Below, piece by piece: positions 1 to 6,041 of a DNA stretch of 26,095 nucleotides. The number at the start of each line of letters is the position of its first letter. Position 1 is the first letter of the stretch. The translations under genes were made by a program, and so were the position numbers. The notes under the pieces are model-generated. The model saw nothing but the letters and a program-made list of their open reading frames with translations. It was not told the origin of the DNA and did no database searches. This stretch comes from a virus. Where the stretch lies: positions 1-26,095 of the IMG/VR virus record IMGVR_UViG_3300008266_000607; one strand, written 5' to 3'.

Positions 1-90
1 GTATCTTTTTTGGAAAAGTCTGCTTTGGATAAAGTCAGAATAGCTTTGAGAGCTCGCTATGATGTCTATTCCCCCGATGATCTTGTATGA
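1..90 (+). CDS. 3' end of an unknown protein (partial)
   Basis: An open frame enters from the left edge and runs 29 codons to a TGA at 88-90. The visible tail ends in RARYDVYSPDDLV. Its stop overlaps the ATG of the next gene as ATGA, the coupling used elsewhere in this genome, which supports it as a real gene end. Too little is present to name a family. Confidence 0.6.
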   Translation, partial: VSFLEKSALDKVRIALRARYDVYSPDDLV

Positions 91-380
91 CCATCTACCG
101 CAATAAGAAGCTCCTAGAACTCGTTAGAACCAGCCCATGCCAGAACTGTGGCAAACAAGACGGAACTGTCTGCGCTGCGCACTCCAATCAGCTCCGTGAC
201 GGAAAAGGGAGATCCCTCAAGTCCCACGATTACCGCATTGCAGCATTATGTTATCGCTGTCATTCCAATCTGGATCAGGGCTACCAGATGGATAAAGAAG
301 AACGCAGAGAAATGTGGGAAGAAGCCCACCGCAAGACTATAGGCTGGCTCTTTGAGAACGGAAAAATTCATATACAATGA
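87..380 (+). CDS. Small HNH-type zinc nuclease, DUF1364/Ref-like
   Basis: A 97-aa protein with a CxxC pair near residues 18-21 (CQNC), a central AAHSNQ histidine, and a second pair followed by His (CYRCH, near residues 55-59). This C-C/H/C-C-H arrangement is typical of the small phage HNH/treble-clef proteins grouped as DUF1364 and the P1 Ref-like nucleases, which act on DNA during recombination. The start ATG overlaps the previous stop. The gene is the last one before a 635-base non-coding stretch, so it probably ends an upstream recombination or replication operon. The nuclease role is inferred from the motif only; a structural zinc-binding role is possible. Confidence 0.6.
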   Translation: MTIYRNKKLLELVRTSPCQNCGKQDGTVCAAHSNQLRDGKGRSLKSHDYRIAALCYRCHSNLDQGYQMDKEERREMWEEAHRKTIGWLFENGKIHIQ

Positions 381-385
381 TTTCC

Positions 386-504
386 GTATGCTTGGCTTCT
401 GGAAAATAAGGCTGACCCCCAGCCCCATGTTGGGGGGGTTTGAGTACCAAGTAGTGGGTACTAAGCACTAATAAACTACATCTCCGTTATAGATCCAAGC
501 ATAC
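386..504. other. Candidate structured RNA with a 10-bp closing stem
   Basis: GTATGCTTGG (386-395) is perfectly complementary to CCAAGCATAC (495-504). Inside this closing stem sit two further hairpins: CCCCCA (416-421) with TGGGGG (431-436), and AGTACC (443-448) with GGTACT (457-462). The layout of one long-range stem enclosing two local hairpins is that of a multibranched RNA. It begins just after the nuclease gene's stop. The first inner hairpin is followed only by GTTTGAG, so it is at best a weak terminator. No known riboswitch or tRNA consensus was recognised, and the strand is not determined. Confidence 0.4.
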
Positions 505-534
505 AACTACTAAATATTGGCAATTTTCTTTTCT

Positions 535-607
535 TTGTGGTACATTTAGTGTACCAGCCCACACTGGTATCGCACAATCTTTCCACTCCTAGCAGATTGG
601 TTTTGTG
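535..607. repeat. Cluster of three short inverted repeats
   Basis: Three dyads follow one another: GGTAC with GTACC around 539-555, TACCAG with CTGGTA around 552-569, and GCACAATCT (572-580) with AGATT...TTGTGC (594-608). The last one contains a minus-strand copy of the TGCTAGGAG box also seen at 726. No ORF of note covers this stretch. The role is unknown; protein binding sites or RNA hairpins are possible. Confidence 0.35.
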
Positions 608-638
608 CAATGCAAGCCCTCGGTGAACACACTCACCT

Positions 639-673
639 AAAAACCCCCAGGCTCACACTCCTGGGGGTTTTTT
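639..673. terminator. Rho-independent terminator
   Basis: AAACCCCCAG (641-650) pairs perfectly with CTGGGGGTTT (661-670) around a 10-base loop, followed by a run of T on the plus strand and preceded by A residues, so it could work in both directions. It separates the upstream nuclease transcript from the ParB operon. Confidence 0.9.
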
Positions 674-691
674 CTTTTGTGCAAAAAGTTG

Positions 692-718
692 TTGCAAATT
701 TATTTCTGTTGGTTTAAT
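692..718 (+). promoter_or_regulatory. Candidate sigma-70 promoter for the ParB operon or an RNA
   Basis: TTGCAA (692-697) and TTTAAT (713-718) lie 15 bases apart, directly after the terminator and within an AT-rich stretch. Transcription would start near 725, exactly at the foot of the large hairpin at 731-790. The -10 matches consensus at five of six bases, but the spacing is short, so this is a candidate only. Confidence 0.35.
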
Positions 719-725
719 CTAGTCG

Positions 726-752
726 TGCTAGGAGATGTATGGAAAGATTGTG
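726..752. repeat. Second arm of a diverged inverted repeat (first arm 573-594)
   Basis: TGCTAGGAG (726-734) and TGGAAAGATTGTG (740-752), separated by ATGTA, match the reverse complement of 573-594 at all 22 bases; the other arm lacks the 5-base spacer. The two arms face outward on either side of the terminator at 639-673. The TGCTAGGAG part is also the recurrent Shine-Dalgarno box of the minus-strand operon. Confidence 0.6.
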
Positions 753-790
753 AATAGGCATCATTGCCTTTTCACCTTTCATACGTCTCC
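731..790 (+). ncRNA. 60-base hairpin at the head of the ParB leader
   Basis: The arms GGAGATGTATGGAAAG (731-746) and CTTTCATACGTCTCC (776-790) pair with one G-U and one bulged G. After a 3-base bulge, GTGAATAGGC (750-759) continues pairing with GCCTTTTCAC (766-775) with one T-T mismatch, leaving a 6-base loop. About 24 pairs form one continuous stem. The ATGs at 735 and 739 and the AGGAG at 730-734 would be buried in it. It is followed by a second hairpin, CCATATAG (800-807) with CTATATGG (825-832). Function unknown: a regulatory leader or a stand-alone small RNA. Confidence 0.5.
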
Positions 791-875
791 CCAGCTACAC
801 CATATAGGTCGGACATAACAGCAGCTATATGGGAAGAACCCCTACTGTGGGATTAGATCTGAAACAGGGGAAAGG

Positions 876-941
876 ATGGCGAAGTCAGAGTCCTTGATCG
901 AACGTCTGGCGGGTGCTGTGGCTCCAAAAAGCAACAGTTGA
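876..941 (+). CDS. Possible 21-aa leader peptide
   Basis: An ATG following GGGGAAAGG opens a 21-codon frame (MAKSESLIERLAGAVAPKSNS) ending at TGA 939-941. It lies in the long leader upstream of the ParB operon and has no strong Shine-Dalgarno at normal spacing. Short frames like this arise by chance, so it is listed only as a possibility. Confidence 0.15.
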   Translation: MAKSESLIERLAGAVAPKSNS

Positions 942-983
942 AGGCAACCTAGGAGAGGCTAGGTGCGTTCACCAAAAAGCAAC
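924..983 (+). repeat. Direct repeat of CCAAAAAGCAAC with a hairpin between
   Basis: CCAAAAAGCAAC occurs at 924-935 and again at 972-983, each preceded by GGTGC a few bases upstream. Between the copies lies a hairpin, ACCTAG (947-952) with CTAGGT (959-964). The arrangement sits 33 bases before the first gene of the ParB operon, so it may be an iteron-like or operator site, or part of the leader RNA. Confidence 0.4.
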
Positions 984-1015
984 TCTTCTTACTTGACTGT
1001 ATTACTTACTTAACT

Positions 1016-1174
1016 ATGACGAAATACGAGATACGAGATGAGACGGGCGAACTGATGCGGATAGTCGGGCGCTTAGAGGAAGCAAAAAGTTTAGTCGCTG
1101 TGCGTAAGGGCTGGTCGTACAAGCGATTGAAGCAGGATAAACCAGCCTATGTGTTTGAAGAAGCCCCATTTTAG
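1016..1174 (+). CDS. Small protein of unknown function (52 aa)
   Basis: ATG at 1016 opens a 52-codon frame starting MTKYEIRDETGELMRIVGRLEEAK and ending at TAG 1172-1174. The amino-acid pattern (K-Y-E-I-R-D-x-x-G-E-x-x-R with an EEAKxLVxxRKGW tail) resembles many small phage proteins with a beta-beta-alpha layout that lack a known role. The stop lies just before the AGGAG of the ParB-like gene, so the two are probably co-transcribed. The Shine-Dalgarno in front of this ATG is poor. Real coding is supported by the protein-like composition and the tight junction. Confidence 0.6.
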   Translation: MTKYEIRDETGELMRIVGRLEEAKSLVAVRKGWSYKRLKQDKPAYVFEEAPF

Positions 1175-1183
1175 GAGAAAAAA

Positions 1184-2053
1184 TTGAAGAAACTGAACCT
1201 ACTAAACATCCGCACCGATGGGGGGACTCAGCCCCGTGTCAAGCTGGATCAAGACTTGGTGAAAGAATATGCAGAGGTCATGCGTGAGGGCGTGGTATTC
1301 CCACCAGTCGAGGTATTCCATGATGGCTCAGAGTACTGGCTAGTCGATGGATTCCACCGCTACTTTGGTTATAAAGCCAATGGGCTAACCAGTATTGAAG
1401 CCATTGTTCATACGGGCACACTGCGTGAAGCCCAGTTTTACGCATGGAAAGCCAACAACAAACACGGCAATCGTCTTAAAGCAGAAGATATTCGTGCCAT
1501 CATCCGCATCATGTTTGCCGATGAGGAATACAGCAAATGGTCAAACAACCATATTGCCAAGGAACTGAATGTATCCAGCATGACTGTCGGGCGTGTGCGT
1601 ATAGCGATGCAAGAAGAAGCAAAAGCGCCAGCCCAAACTAGCGTTACTTATGTTGATAAGCATGGCAACACAACGACCATGAACACCGACAAATCTAAGA
1701 AAAAGGCGTCAACCCAAAGACCAACCACCAAGCCTGATGTCACCACCGAAAGCCCCACCGCAGAACTGGAGCAAAAGGTAAACGAACTGACCGATACAGT
1801 GAACTCACTGGCAGACGAGAACACCCTGCTACGGGACAAGATTGCTATCGGACAGTGGAATGCATCAGAGATTGAGAAGATCGATGCTGAGCAAACGATT
1901 GCAGACTTGCGTGAGCAGATCCGAGTCTTGGAGATTGAGAACAAATCCTTGCGTGAAGGCAGAGATATGTATCAGAACCGCAACTCCGAATTAATGAGGA
2001 CTAATAAATCATTAATGAACAAACTTAAAAAACTAGAGAAGGAGACAGAATGA
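1184..2053 (+). CDS. ParB/Srx-fold DNA-binding protein with coiled-coil tail
   Basis: 289 aa from a TTG start placed six bases after AGGAG (1173-1177); no ATG is better placed. Residues 1-90 match a ParB N-terminal domain: TQPR near 15-18 and VDGFHRYFG at 54-62, which occupies the position of the ParB nucleotide-binding box (usually a GxRRxRA form) in a variant spelling. Residues 121-141 (NNHIAKELNVSSMTVGRVRIA) form a helix-turn-helix. A threonine/proline-rich linker (about 145-190) leads to a long heptad-rich coiled coil (about 192-289). ParB-family proteins bind centromere-like or operator DNA. Here the role could be partition, transcription control or DNA modification accessory; no ParA is present in the window. 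It overlaps the next gene by ATGA. Confidence 0.8.
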   Translation: MKKLNLLNIRTDGGTQPRVKLDQDLVKEYAEVMREGVVFPPVEVFHDGSEYWLVDGFHRYFGYKANGLTSIEAIVHTGTLREAQFYAWKANNKHGNRLKAEDIRAIIRIMFADEEYSKWSNNHIAKELNVSSMTVGRVRIAMQEEAKAPAQTSVTYVDKHGNTTTMNTDKSKKKASTQRPTTKPDVTTESPTAELEQKVNELTDTVNSLADENTLLRDKIAIGQWNASEIEKIDAEQTIADLREQIRVLEIENKSLREGRDMYQNRNSELMRTNKSLMNKLKKLEKETE

Positions 2054-2214
2054 CCGATTATTCCGATGTATGCACAGCGATTAAGCATACGATCCGCACC
2101 GCATACGAACTAGCCAATGAAAGGAAACTCAAAGAGGCTTTGGAAGAAGCCCGATTCCTTACAGCACTGGCAACGCAGTTAGAGGAAGCACTTAAAAAAG
2201 AACTGGGCAAATAA
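2050..2214 (+). CDS. Small helical protein of unknown function (54 aa)
   Basis: ATG at 2050 overlaps the ParB-like gene's stop as ATGA, with GGAG at 2041-2044 as Shine-Dalgarno. The 54-aa product (MTDYSDVCTAIKHTIRTAYE...) is rich in Ala, Glu, Lys and Leu and is expected to be almost entirely alpha-helical, perhaps a helical hairpin. Translational coupling to the ParB-like gene suggests the two are made together, but no family is recognised. Confidence 0.65.
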   Translation: MTDYSDVCTAIKHTIRTAYELANERKLKEALEEARFLTALATQLEEALKKELGK

Positions 2215-2228
2215 TTGCCCAAGCCCAA

Positions 2229-2256
2229 GTTAGGGGGGAATCCTAACAGTTAGGAG
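2229..2256 (+). promoter_or_regulatory. Hairpin abutting the helicase ribosome binding site
   Basis: GTTAGG (2229-2234) pairs with CCTAAC (2242-2247), and GTTAGG recurs at 2249-2254 as part of the Shine-Dalgarno GTTAGGAG. The hairpin ends one base before the ribosome binding site and may affect helicase translation. It lacks a T run, so it is not a terminator. Confidence 0.35.
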
Positions 2257-2261
2257 TTTTC

Positions 2262-3740
2262 ATGCAGTCTTTAGAATTGCGTGAGCATCAAATCAGCGTG
2301 GTAGATGCTCTACGAGAGGGATTTAAGCGTGGTCATAGATCCCAATTACTTTATGCACCAACTGGATTTGGCAAGACTGAGGTAGCAATCTACCTTATGA
2401 AAGCCACATCCGATAACTACAAAAGAGCATCCATGGTGCTAGATCGTGTGGTGCTGGTCGATCAAACCAGTATGCGCCTGACCAAGTATGGCATCAACCA
2501 TGGTGTGTTTCAGGCTGACCACTGGATGTTTGACCGCAACAACCGCATTCAGGTATGTTCTGCCCAGACCCTAGAACGCAGATCAGACTTTCCAGAGGTC
2601 GATCTAATGATCGTGGATGAGTGCCATATTGCTAGGAAGCAGACATCTGACTTCATCCTGAACAATCCCCACATCAAGGTTATAGGGCTCACCGCAACCC
2701 CGTTTACTAAGGGGCTAGGGGATCTCTATACCAATGTGGTGTGTGGCGCAACCACCGAAGATCTAGTCAATAAGAAATGGCTGACCCCCTTAAAGGTCTA
2801 TATCGCCAAAGAGATTGACATGACAGGGGTAAAGAAGATCGCTGGCGAGTGGTCTGCTGACCAAGTAACAGAACGAGGTATGCGTATTACGGGCGATATT
2901 GTAGATGAGTGGATCAAAAAGACCCATGAAATCTATGGCAAACCCATGAAGACAATCGTTTTCTGTTCGGGTGTAGCCCATGGCGCAGACCTTGTAGAGC
3001 AGTTTGCCATTAAGGGATACAACTTTGTCTCCATATCCTACAAAGATAATGACGAGTTCAAAAAGGCTGCGATTGAAGACTTTGCCAAGCCAGATACTCA
3101 GATCAACGGATTGATAGCCACCGACATCCTGACCCGTGGCTTTGATGTATCGGATGTAATGATCGGAGTTTCTGCCCGACCCTTTTCTAAATCCCTGTCC
3201 TCACATATCCAACAGATGGGGCGTGTTATGCGAACCCACGAAGGTAAGGAGTTTGCCCTATGGCTCGATCATTCGGGCAACTATGTTCGTTTTCGTAGCG
3301 ATTGTGATGAAATATACGAAGATGGGGTGCGTTCTTTGCGTGGCAAACAAGAAAAAGCCAAGAAAGAACCCACTGAGAAGATCAAGAATGAGTCTAAATG
3401 CCCATCCTGTGGGTATCTATGGCCCAAGAACAGTGATACTTGTCCTGCCTGTGGTCATGTGCGCAAGAGACGAAACCAAATAGATGCCGTAGCGGGTGAG
3501 TTAATTGAACTGGTATCAGGCATCAAGGCAAAAAAAGATGATAAGCAGATCTTTTACTCCGAACTCCTGTATATCGCAGAGCAGAGAAGATACAACCCCA
3601 ACTGGGCTAGTCATAAGTATCGGGAGAAGTTTGGGGTATGGCCTAAAGGTTTGGCTGACACTACCATCCCCCCATCCATGACTACCCAGAAGTGGATTAG
3701 GAGTAAAGACATTCAATGGGCAAAAAGGAGAGATAGATAA
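2262..3740 (+). CDS. SF2 DEAD/DEAH-like helicase with C-terminal zinc ribbon
   Basis: 492 aa with the SF2 motifs in order: Walker A APTGFGKT (32-39), Walker B DECH (119-122), motif III TAT (144-146), and motif VI QQMGRVMR (317-324). A four-cysteine zinc ribbon follows (CPSC 380-383, CPAC 394-397). This is the layout of the type III restriction/ERCC3-like helicase class that phages use in replication or recombination. It would unwind or remodel DNA in the cytoplasm using ATP. AGGAG at 2252-2256 supports the ATG at 2262. It lies upstream of a Toprim primase, so the two likely serve phage DNA replication. There is no nuclease domain, so it is not a complete restriction subunit. Confidence 0.88.
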   Translation: MQSLELREHQISVVDALREGFKRGHRSQLLYAPTGFGKTEVAIYLMKATSDNYKRASMVLDRVVLVDQTSMRLTKYGINHGVFQADHWMFDRNNRIQVCSAQTLERRSDFPEVDLMIVDECHIARKQTSDFILNNPHIKVIGLTATPFTKGLGDLYTNVVCGATTEDLVNKKWLTPLKVYIAKEIDMTGVKKIAGEWSADQVTERGMRITGDIVDEWIKKTHEIYGKPMKTIVFCSGVAHGADLVEQFAIKGYNFVSISYKDNDEFKKAAIEDFAKPDTQINGLIATDILTRGFDVSDVMIGVSARPFSKSLSSHIQQMGRVMRTHEGKEFALWLDHSGNYVRFRSDCDEIYEDGVRSLRGKQEKAKKEPTEKIKNESKCPSCGYLWPKNSDTCPACGHVRKRRNQIDAVAGELIELVSGIKAKKDDKQIFYSELLYIAEQRRYNPNWASHKYREKFGVWPKGLADTTIPPSMTTQKWIRSKDIQWAKRRDR

Positions 3741-4516
3741 TGAGAAGAAACTATCCAGCACGAATACATTTGAAATGTGAGGTTTGTGAAACAGAATTTA
3801 CGAGACAACCAAGCCTTGTTAAAAAAGTTAAACGATCCTTTTGTAGCAAAAACTGTGCAGATATAGCGCAAACGACTGCACCAAGATTTAATTTTAAGTG
3901 CGAGGTATGTAAAAAAGTTTTTAGAGATACCAAAGATCATGGTGCTGACAGGCGTTTTTGCAGTCGTGATTGTTTTAGTGCTAATGCACCAGATTTTAGT
4001 GAGAAAGAATGTCCTGAGTGCGGAAATTTATTTACCCCAATTAGATCGGTTCATACAACGGATGGAGTATCCAAGCATTGTTCTAAAAAATGCTATTCGG
4101 ACAGTCAAAAAAATGGTGAAGAAAGACCTTGCTTGAATTGTGGTAAAAATTTTTATACAAATCCAAGCCATGACAATACTTGCTGTTCTTTGAAGTGTAA
4201 AGCCGAATATTACAGTGGATCAACCTCTCATAAATGGAAAGGTGGCAAATTTTTATCTGAAGCCACAGGGCATAAATTTGTGGCATTAGAACGACCTGAC
4301 AGAGTAGGGAAGTATGTTGCAGAACATAGAATGGTAGCCATGAAACACATTGGAAGATTGTTAGAGCAATGGGAAAAGGTAATTCACCTTAACAACTTGC
4401 CTGACGATAACAGACCTGAAAATCTATACATATGTGGCACAAATAGCCAAATGAGAAAACTATTTAATGGCACTCTGCCATGGCCCAAGAAAAGCAACCT
4501 AAAGGAATACAAGTAA
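3740..4516 (+). CDS. HNH endonuclease with four zinc-finger units, probably a mobile (homing) gene
   Basis: 258 aa, starting at an ATG that shares one base with the helicase stop (TAATG). Residues 1-160 contain four repeated CxxC...CxxxC treble-clef-like units (for example CEVCE/CSKNC, CEVCK/CSRDC, CPECG/CSKKC, CLNCG/CSLKC), which should bind DNA. The C-terminal third has an HNH_3-like core: AEHRMVAMKHIG, then VIHLNNLPDDNRPENLYI. The usual VHH pair is VIH here, so one commonly metal-binding residue is replaced by Ile and activity is uncertain. The gene is visibly richer in A/T runs than the helicase and primase on either side and splits an otherwise logical replication operon, as free-standing homing endonucleases do. 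The end overlaps the primase start by one base. Confidence 0.82.
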   Translation: MRRNYPARIHLKCEVCETEFTRQPSLVKKVKRSFCSKNCADIAQTTAPRFNFKCEVCKKVFRDTKDHGADRRFCSRDCFSANAPDFSEKECPECGNLFTPIRSVHTTDGVSKHCSKKCYSDSQKNGEERPCLNCGKNFYTNPSHDNTCCSLKCKAEYYSGSTSHKWKGGKFLSEATGHKFVALERPDRVGKYVAEHRMVAMKHIGRLLEQWEKVIHLNNLPDDNRPENLYICGTNSQMRKLFNGTLPWPKKSNLKEYK

Positions 4517-5313
4517 TGAGATTTGAAGACTTTGCCCGTTCCCATGGGCTGATTATTAACAATGTTGTTCCGTTTAAGTGGGTAGCAACCCCAACAGATG
4601 ACCATCCCCATAAGCGTAACGGGCGGTATAAATTCATGGGTGATGTTGGCTGGGTGCAAAACTGGGCAACCATGGATAAGCCCAGTATGTGGCGTAACAA
4701 TGGAAATTATGCGACAACCCCACAGTTCCTAAAATTACGAGACCAAGAAGATCAAAAACGCAAGGCACTGGCTGATCGTGCGTGTGCAAAAGCGGGCTGG
4801 ATCATGCACCAGACCGAACTTATGCACCATCCCTATCTAACGAAAAAAGGATTCCCAGACGAAAAAATGCCAGTGCATGACGGCAAATTAGTAGTTGCGA
4901 TGCGGAAAGATGGAAAAATAGTAGGATGCCAACTCATCAATGACGAGGGGGATAAGAAGTTTCTCTATGGTCAACAGACGAAGGGGGCAACTTTCACCTT
5001 TGACGCAAAAGGTATCCCGATCTTCTGCGAGGGTCTTGCTACGGGCTTGTCCATTCAGGCGGTAATGAGAGCCAATAAAATGCGATACACAATCCATGTC
5101 TGCTTCAGTGCAGGCAACCTCAAGGAAGTAGCAAGGCTTATCCCCAATGGGATAGTCGTTGCTGACAATGATGCCAGTGGTGTCGGAGAAAGAATCGCCA
5201 AAGAGACAGGCAAACCTTATTGGATCAGCGACACAATCGGGCATGATTTCAATGATGACTATGTTGCTCATGGTCTATTTAGGATGTCCAATCCCTCAAA
5301 AAAGTGCTTATAG
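4516..5313 (+). CDS. Small Toprim-domain primase-like protein
   Basis: 265 aa from ATG 4516, chosen because it gives a TAATG overlap with the upstream gene and has AAAGGAA (4501-4507) at good spacing; an in-frame ATG at 4480 would lie inside the HNH gene. The C-terminal half shows a Toprim fold: IFCEGLATGLS with the catalytic Glu near 172, VVADNDASGVG with the DxD pair at 217-219, and HDFNDDY. The N-terminal half resembles the primase-type region of phage Toprim_3 proteins (AGWIMHQT, HPYLTKKG). No CxxC zinc finger and no fused helicase domain are seen, so it may need the upstream SF2 helicase as partner. Likely role: primer synthesis for phage DNA replication. Confidence 0.8.
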   Translation: MRFEDFARSHGLIINNVVPFKWVATPTDDHPHKRNGRYKFMGDVGWVQNWATMDKPSMWRNNGNYATTPQFLKLRDQEDQKRKALADRACAKAGWIMHQTELMHHPYLTKKGFPDEKMPVHDGKLVVAMRKDGKIVGCQLINDEGDKKFLYGQQTKGATFTFDAKGIPIFCEGLATGLSIQAVMRANKMRYTIHVCFSAGNLKEVARLIPNGIVVADNDASGVGERIAKETGKPYWISDTIGHDFNDDYVAHGLFRMSNPSKKCL

Positions 5314-5327
5314 CCAGATAATATAGA

Positions 5328-5362
5328 AAAACCCCCAGTCTTACGGCACTGGGGGTTTCCTT
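5328..5362. terminator. Bidirectional terminator between converging operons
   Basis: ACCCCCAGT (5331-5339) pairs with ACTGGGGGT (5348-5356) around an 8-base loop; A residues precede it and T residues follow. It lies 14 bases after the primase stop and 16 bases before the last minus-strand gene's stop, so it can end both transcripts. Its stem closely resembles the terminator at 639-673. Confidence 0.88.
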
Positions 5363-5378
5363 TTACTGCTAGGTAAAT

Positions 5379-5525
5379 CTACTCAGGTTTTGGATCTTTC
5401 TTTTCCTCATACTCCTCAACCCTCTTAATTAAGGTATCAACTCGGTCATTCCATAACTGGGAATCCACCGACTGAGGCCATGTAATTAAGTGTTCTCTAA
5501 TCAGTTCTAAGATACTTTTAGTCAT
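5379..5525 (-). CDS. Small protein of unknown function (48 aa), last gene of the minus operon
   Basis: A 48-codon frame (MTKSILELIREHLITWPQSV...EEKKDPKPE) whose ATG overlaps the preceding gene's stop as ATGACTAA, the 8-base overlap used repeatedly in this operon. The product looks helical with an acidic/basic tail. Function unknown. Confidence 0.65.
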   Translation of the reverse strand: MTKSILELIREHLITWPQSVDSQLWNDRVDTLIKRVEEYEEKKDPKPE

Positions 5526-5691
5526 TCGGATCTACCTCATCTAATCCGTAAACCTCAACGATCTCCCAGTTATCTACATCTTTCGGATTAGCCACATCCA
5601 TCCCATATTCTTCAGGATCTTCACCATTTGGCACATCTACCTCAACATAAGTCGTGCCAATAAATTTGACACTCATTCCATATCTACGCAT
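5518..5691 (-). CDS. Small acidic protein of unknown function (57 aa)
   Basis: The start was taken at 5691 (MRRYGMSVKFIGTTYVEVDVP), where ATG overlaps the upstream stop as ATGCGTAG and GAGGGGG lies before it; ATG at 5676 (MSVKFIG) is the alternative. The product is acidic, with a predicted beta-rich N-terminus, and ends in VYGLDEVDPND. No family recognised. Its end overlaps the next gene by 8 bases. Confidence 0.6.
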   Translation of the reverse strand: MRRYGMSVKFIGTTYVEVDVPNGEDPEEYGMDVANPKDVDNWEIVEVYGLDEVDPND

Positions 5692-5887
5692 CATCATCCC
5701 CCTCATCCCATGATTCTTGTTTGATCCCAACCACGCAAAAGTATGCACCTCTAGCACTGGGATCAATATCAAAGTCTTTGCAGATATCATTCCAATCCCT
5801 TGGCATTACTTCGGGATCAATGTGTATCCATCCACCCTTGGGTAAGACTGTATATCCCGCTTGTTCCACCTCAGTTTTGGTAAGCAT
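5684..5887 (-). CDS. Small acidic protein of unknown function (67 aa)
   Basis: Starts MLTKTEVEQAGYTVLPKGGWIHIDPEVMP, with AAAAGGAG at good spacing. A longer in-frame extension exists but would overlap two upstream genes. It contains a WIHIDPEVMPRDWNDICKDFDIDPSA stretch and an acidic DEGDDDA tail. It overlaps the upstream gene by 17 bases. Function unknown. Confidence 0.65.
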   Translation of the reverse strand: MLTKTEVEQAGYTVLPKGGWIHIDPEVMPRDWNDICKDFDIDPSARGAYFCVVGIKQESWDEGDDDA

Positions 5888-6041
5888 TTGCTCTCTCCTT
5901 TTCAGTTTGATACCACTCAACATGGATTGGGAAGTCATCAGGATCGTCATAGTAGTAAATGCCATGAACATATCCTTGATTGTCATGCCCGTAAAACTCT
6001 TGTAGGCTTTCTTCAAACCAGTTTACAAATCGTTTAAGCAT
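5871..6041 (-). CDS. Small aromatic-rich protein (56 aa)
   Basis: Starts MLKRFVNWFEESLQEFYGHDNQ at an ATGCTTAA overlap with the upstream stop, with GAGGAG encoded in the upstream gene's last codons. It contains a GIYYYDDPDD segment like the YYY tracts of neighbours. The first 15 bases of its coding region are identical to those of the gene ending at 6834, which points to duplicated junctions. Function unknown. Confidence 0.65.
   Translation of the reverse strand: MLKRFVNWFEESLQEFYGHDNQGYVHGIYYYDDPDDFPIHVEWYQTEKERANAYQN

Noticed and set aside
780-960. A tRNA or group I intron in the structured leader
   Set aside because: No acceptor stem with a T-loop GTTCGAATCC-type sequence, and no intron core sequence was found; the hairpins do not form a cloverleaf.
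573-983. CRISPR array in the repeat-rich non-coding stretch
   Set aside because: The repeats are few, partly inverted and unevenly spaced; there is no regular repeat-spacer pattern.
2262-3740. Helicase as the R subunit of a restriction system
   Set aside because: No nuclease domain in the protein and no methylase gene beside it; the neighbourhood is replicative.
4480-4515. Longer start of the Toprim gene at 4480
   Set aside because: The extra 12 codons lie inside the HNH gene's coding end; ATG 4516 has a Shine-Dalgarno at proper spacing and a TAATG overlap.
3740-4516. HNH gene as part of an intron or intein
   Set aside because: Helicase and primase are each complete with their own stop and start, so no split gene or splicing signals are needed.
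5329-5362. The 5328 and 639 terminators as mobile-element ends because the stems look alike
   Set aside because: Similarity is limited to the G/C-rich stem typical of terminators; no flanking duplication or transposase is present.
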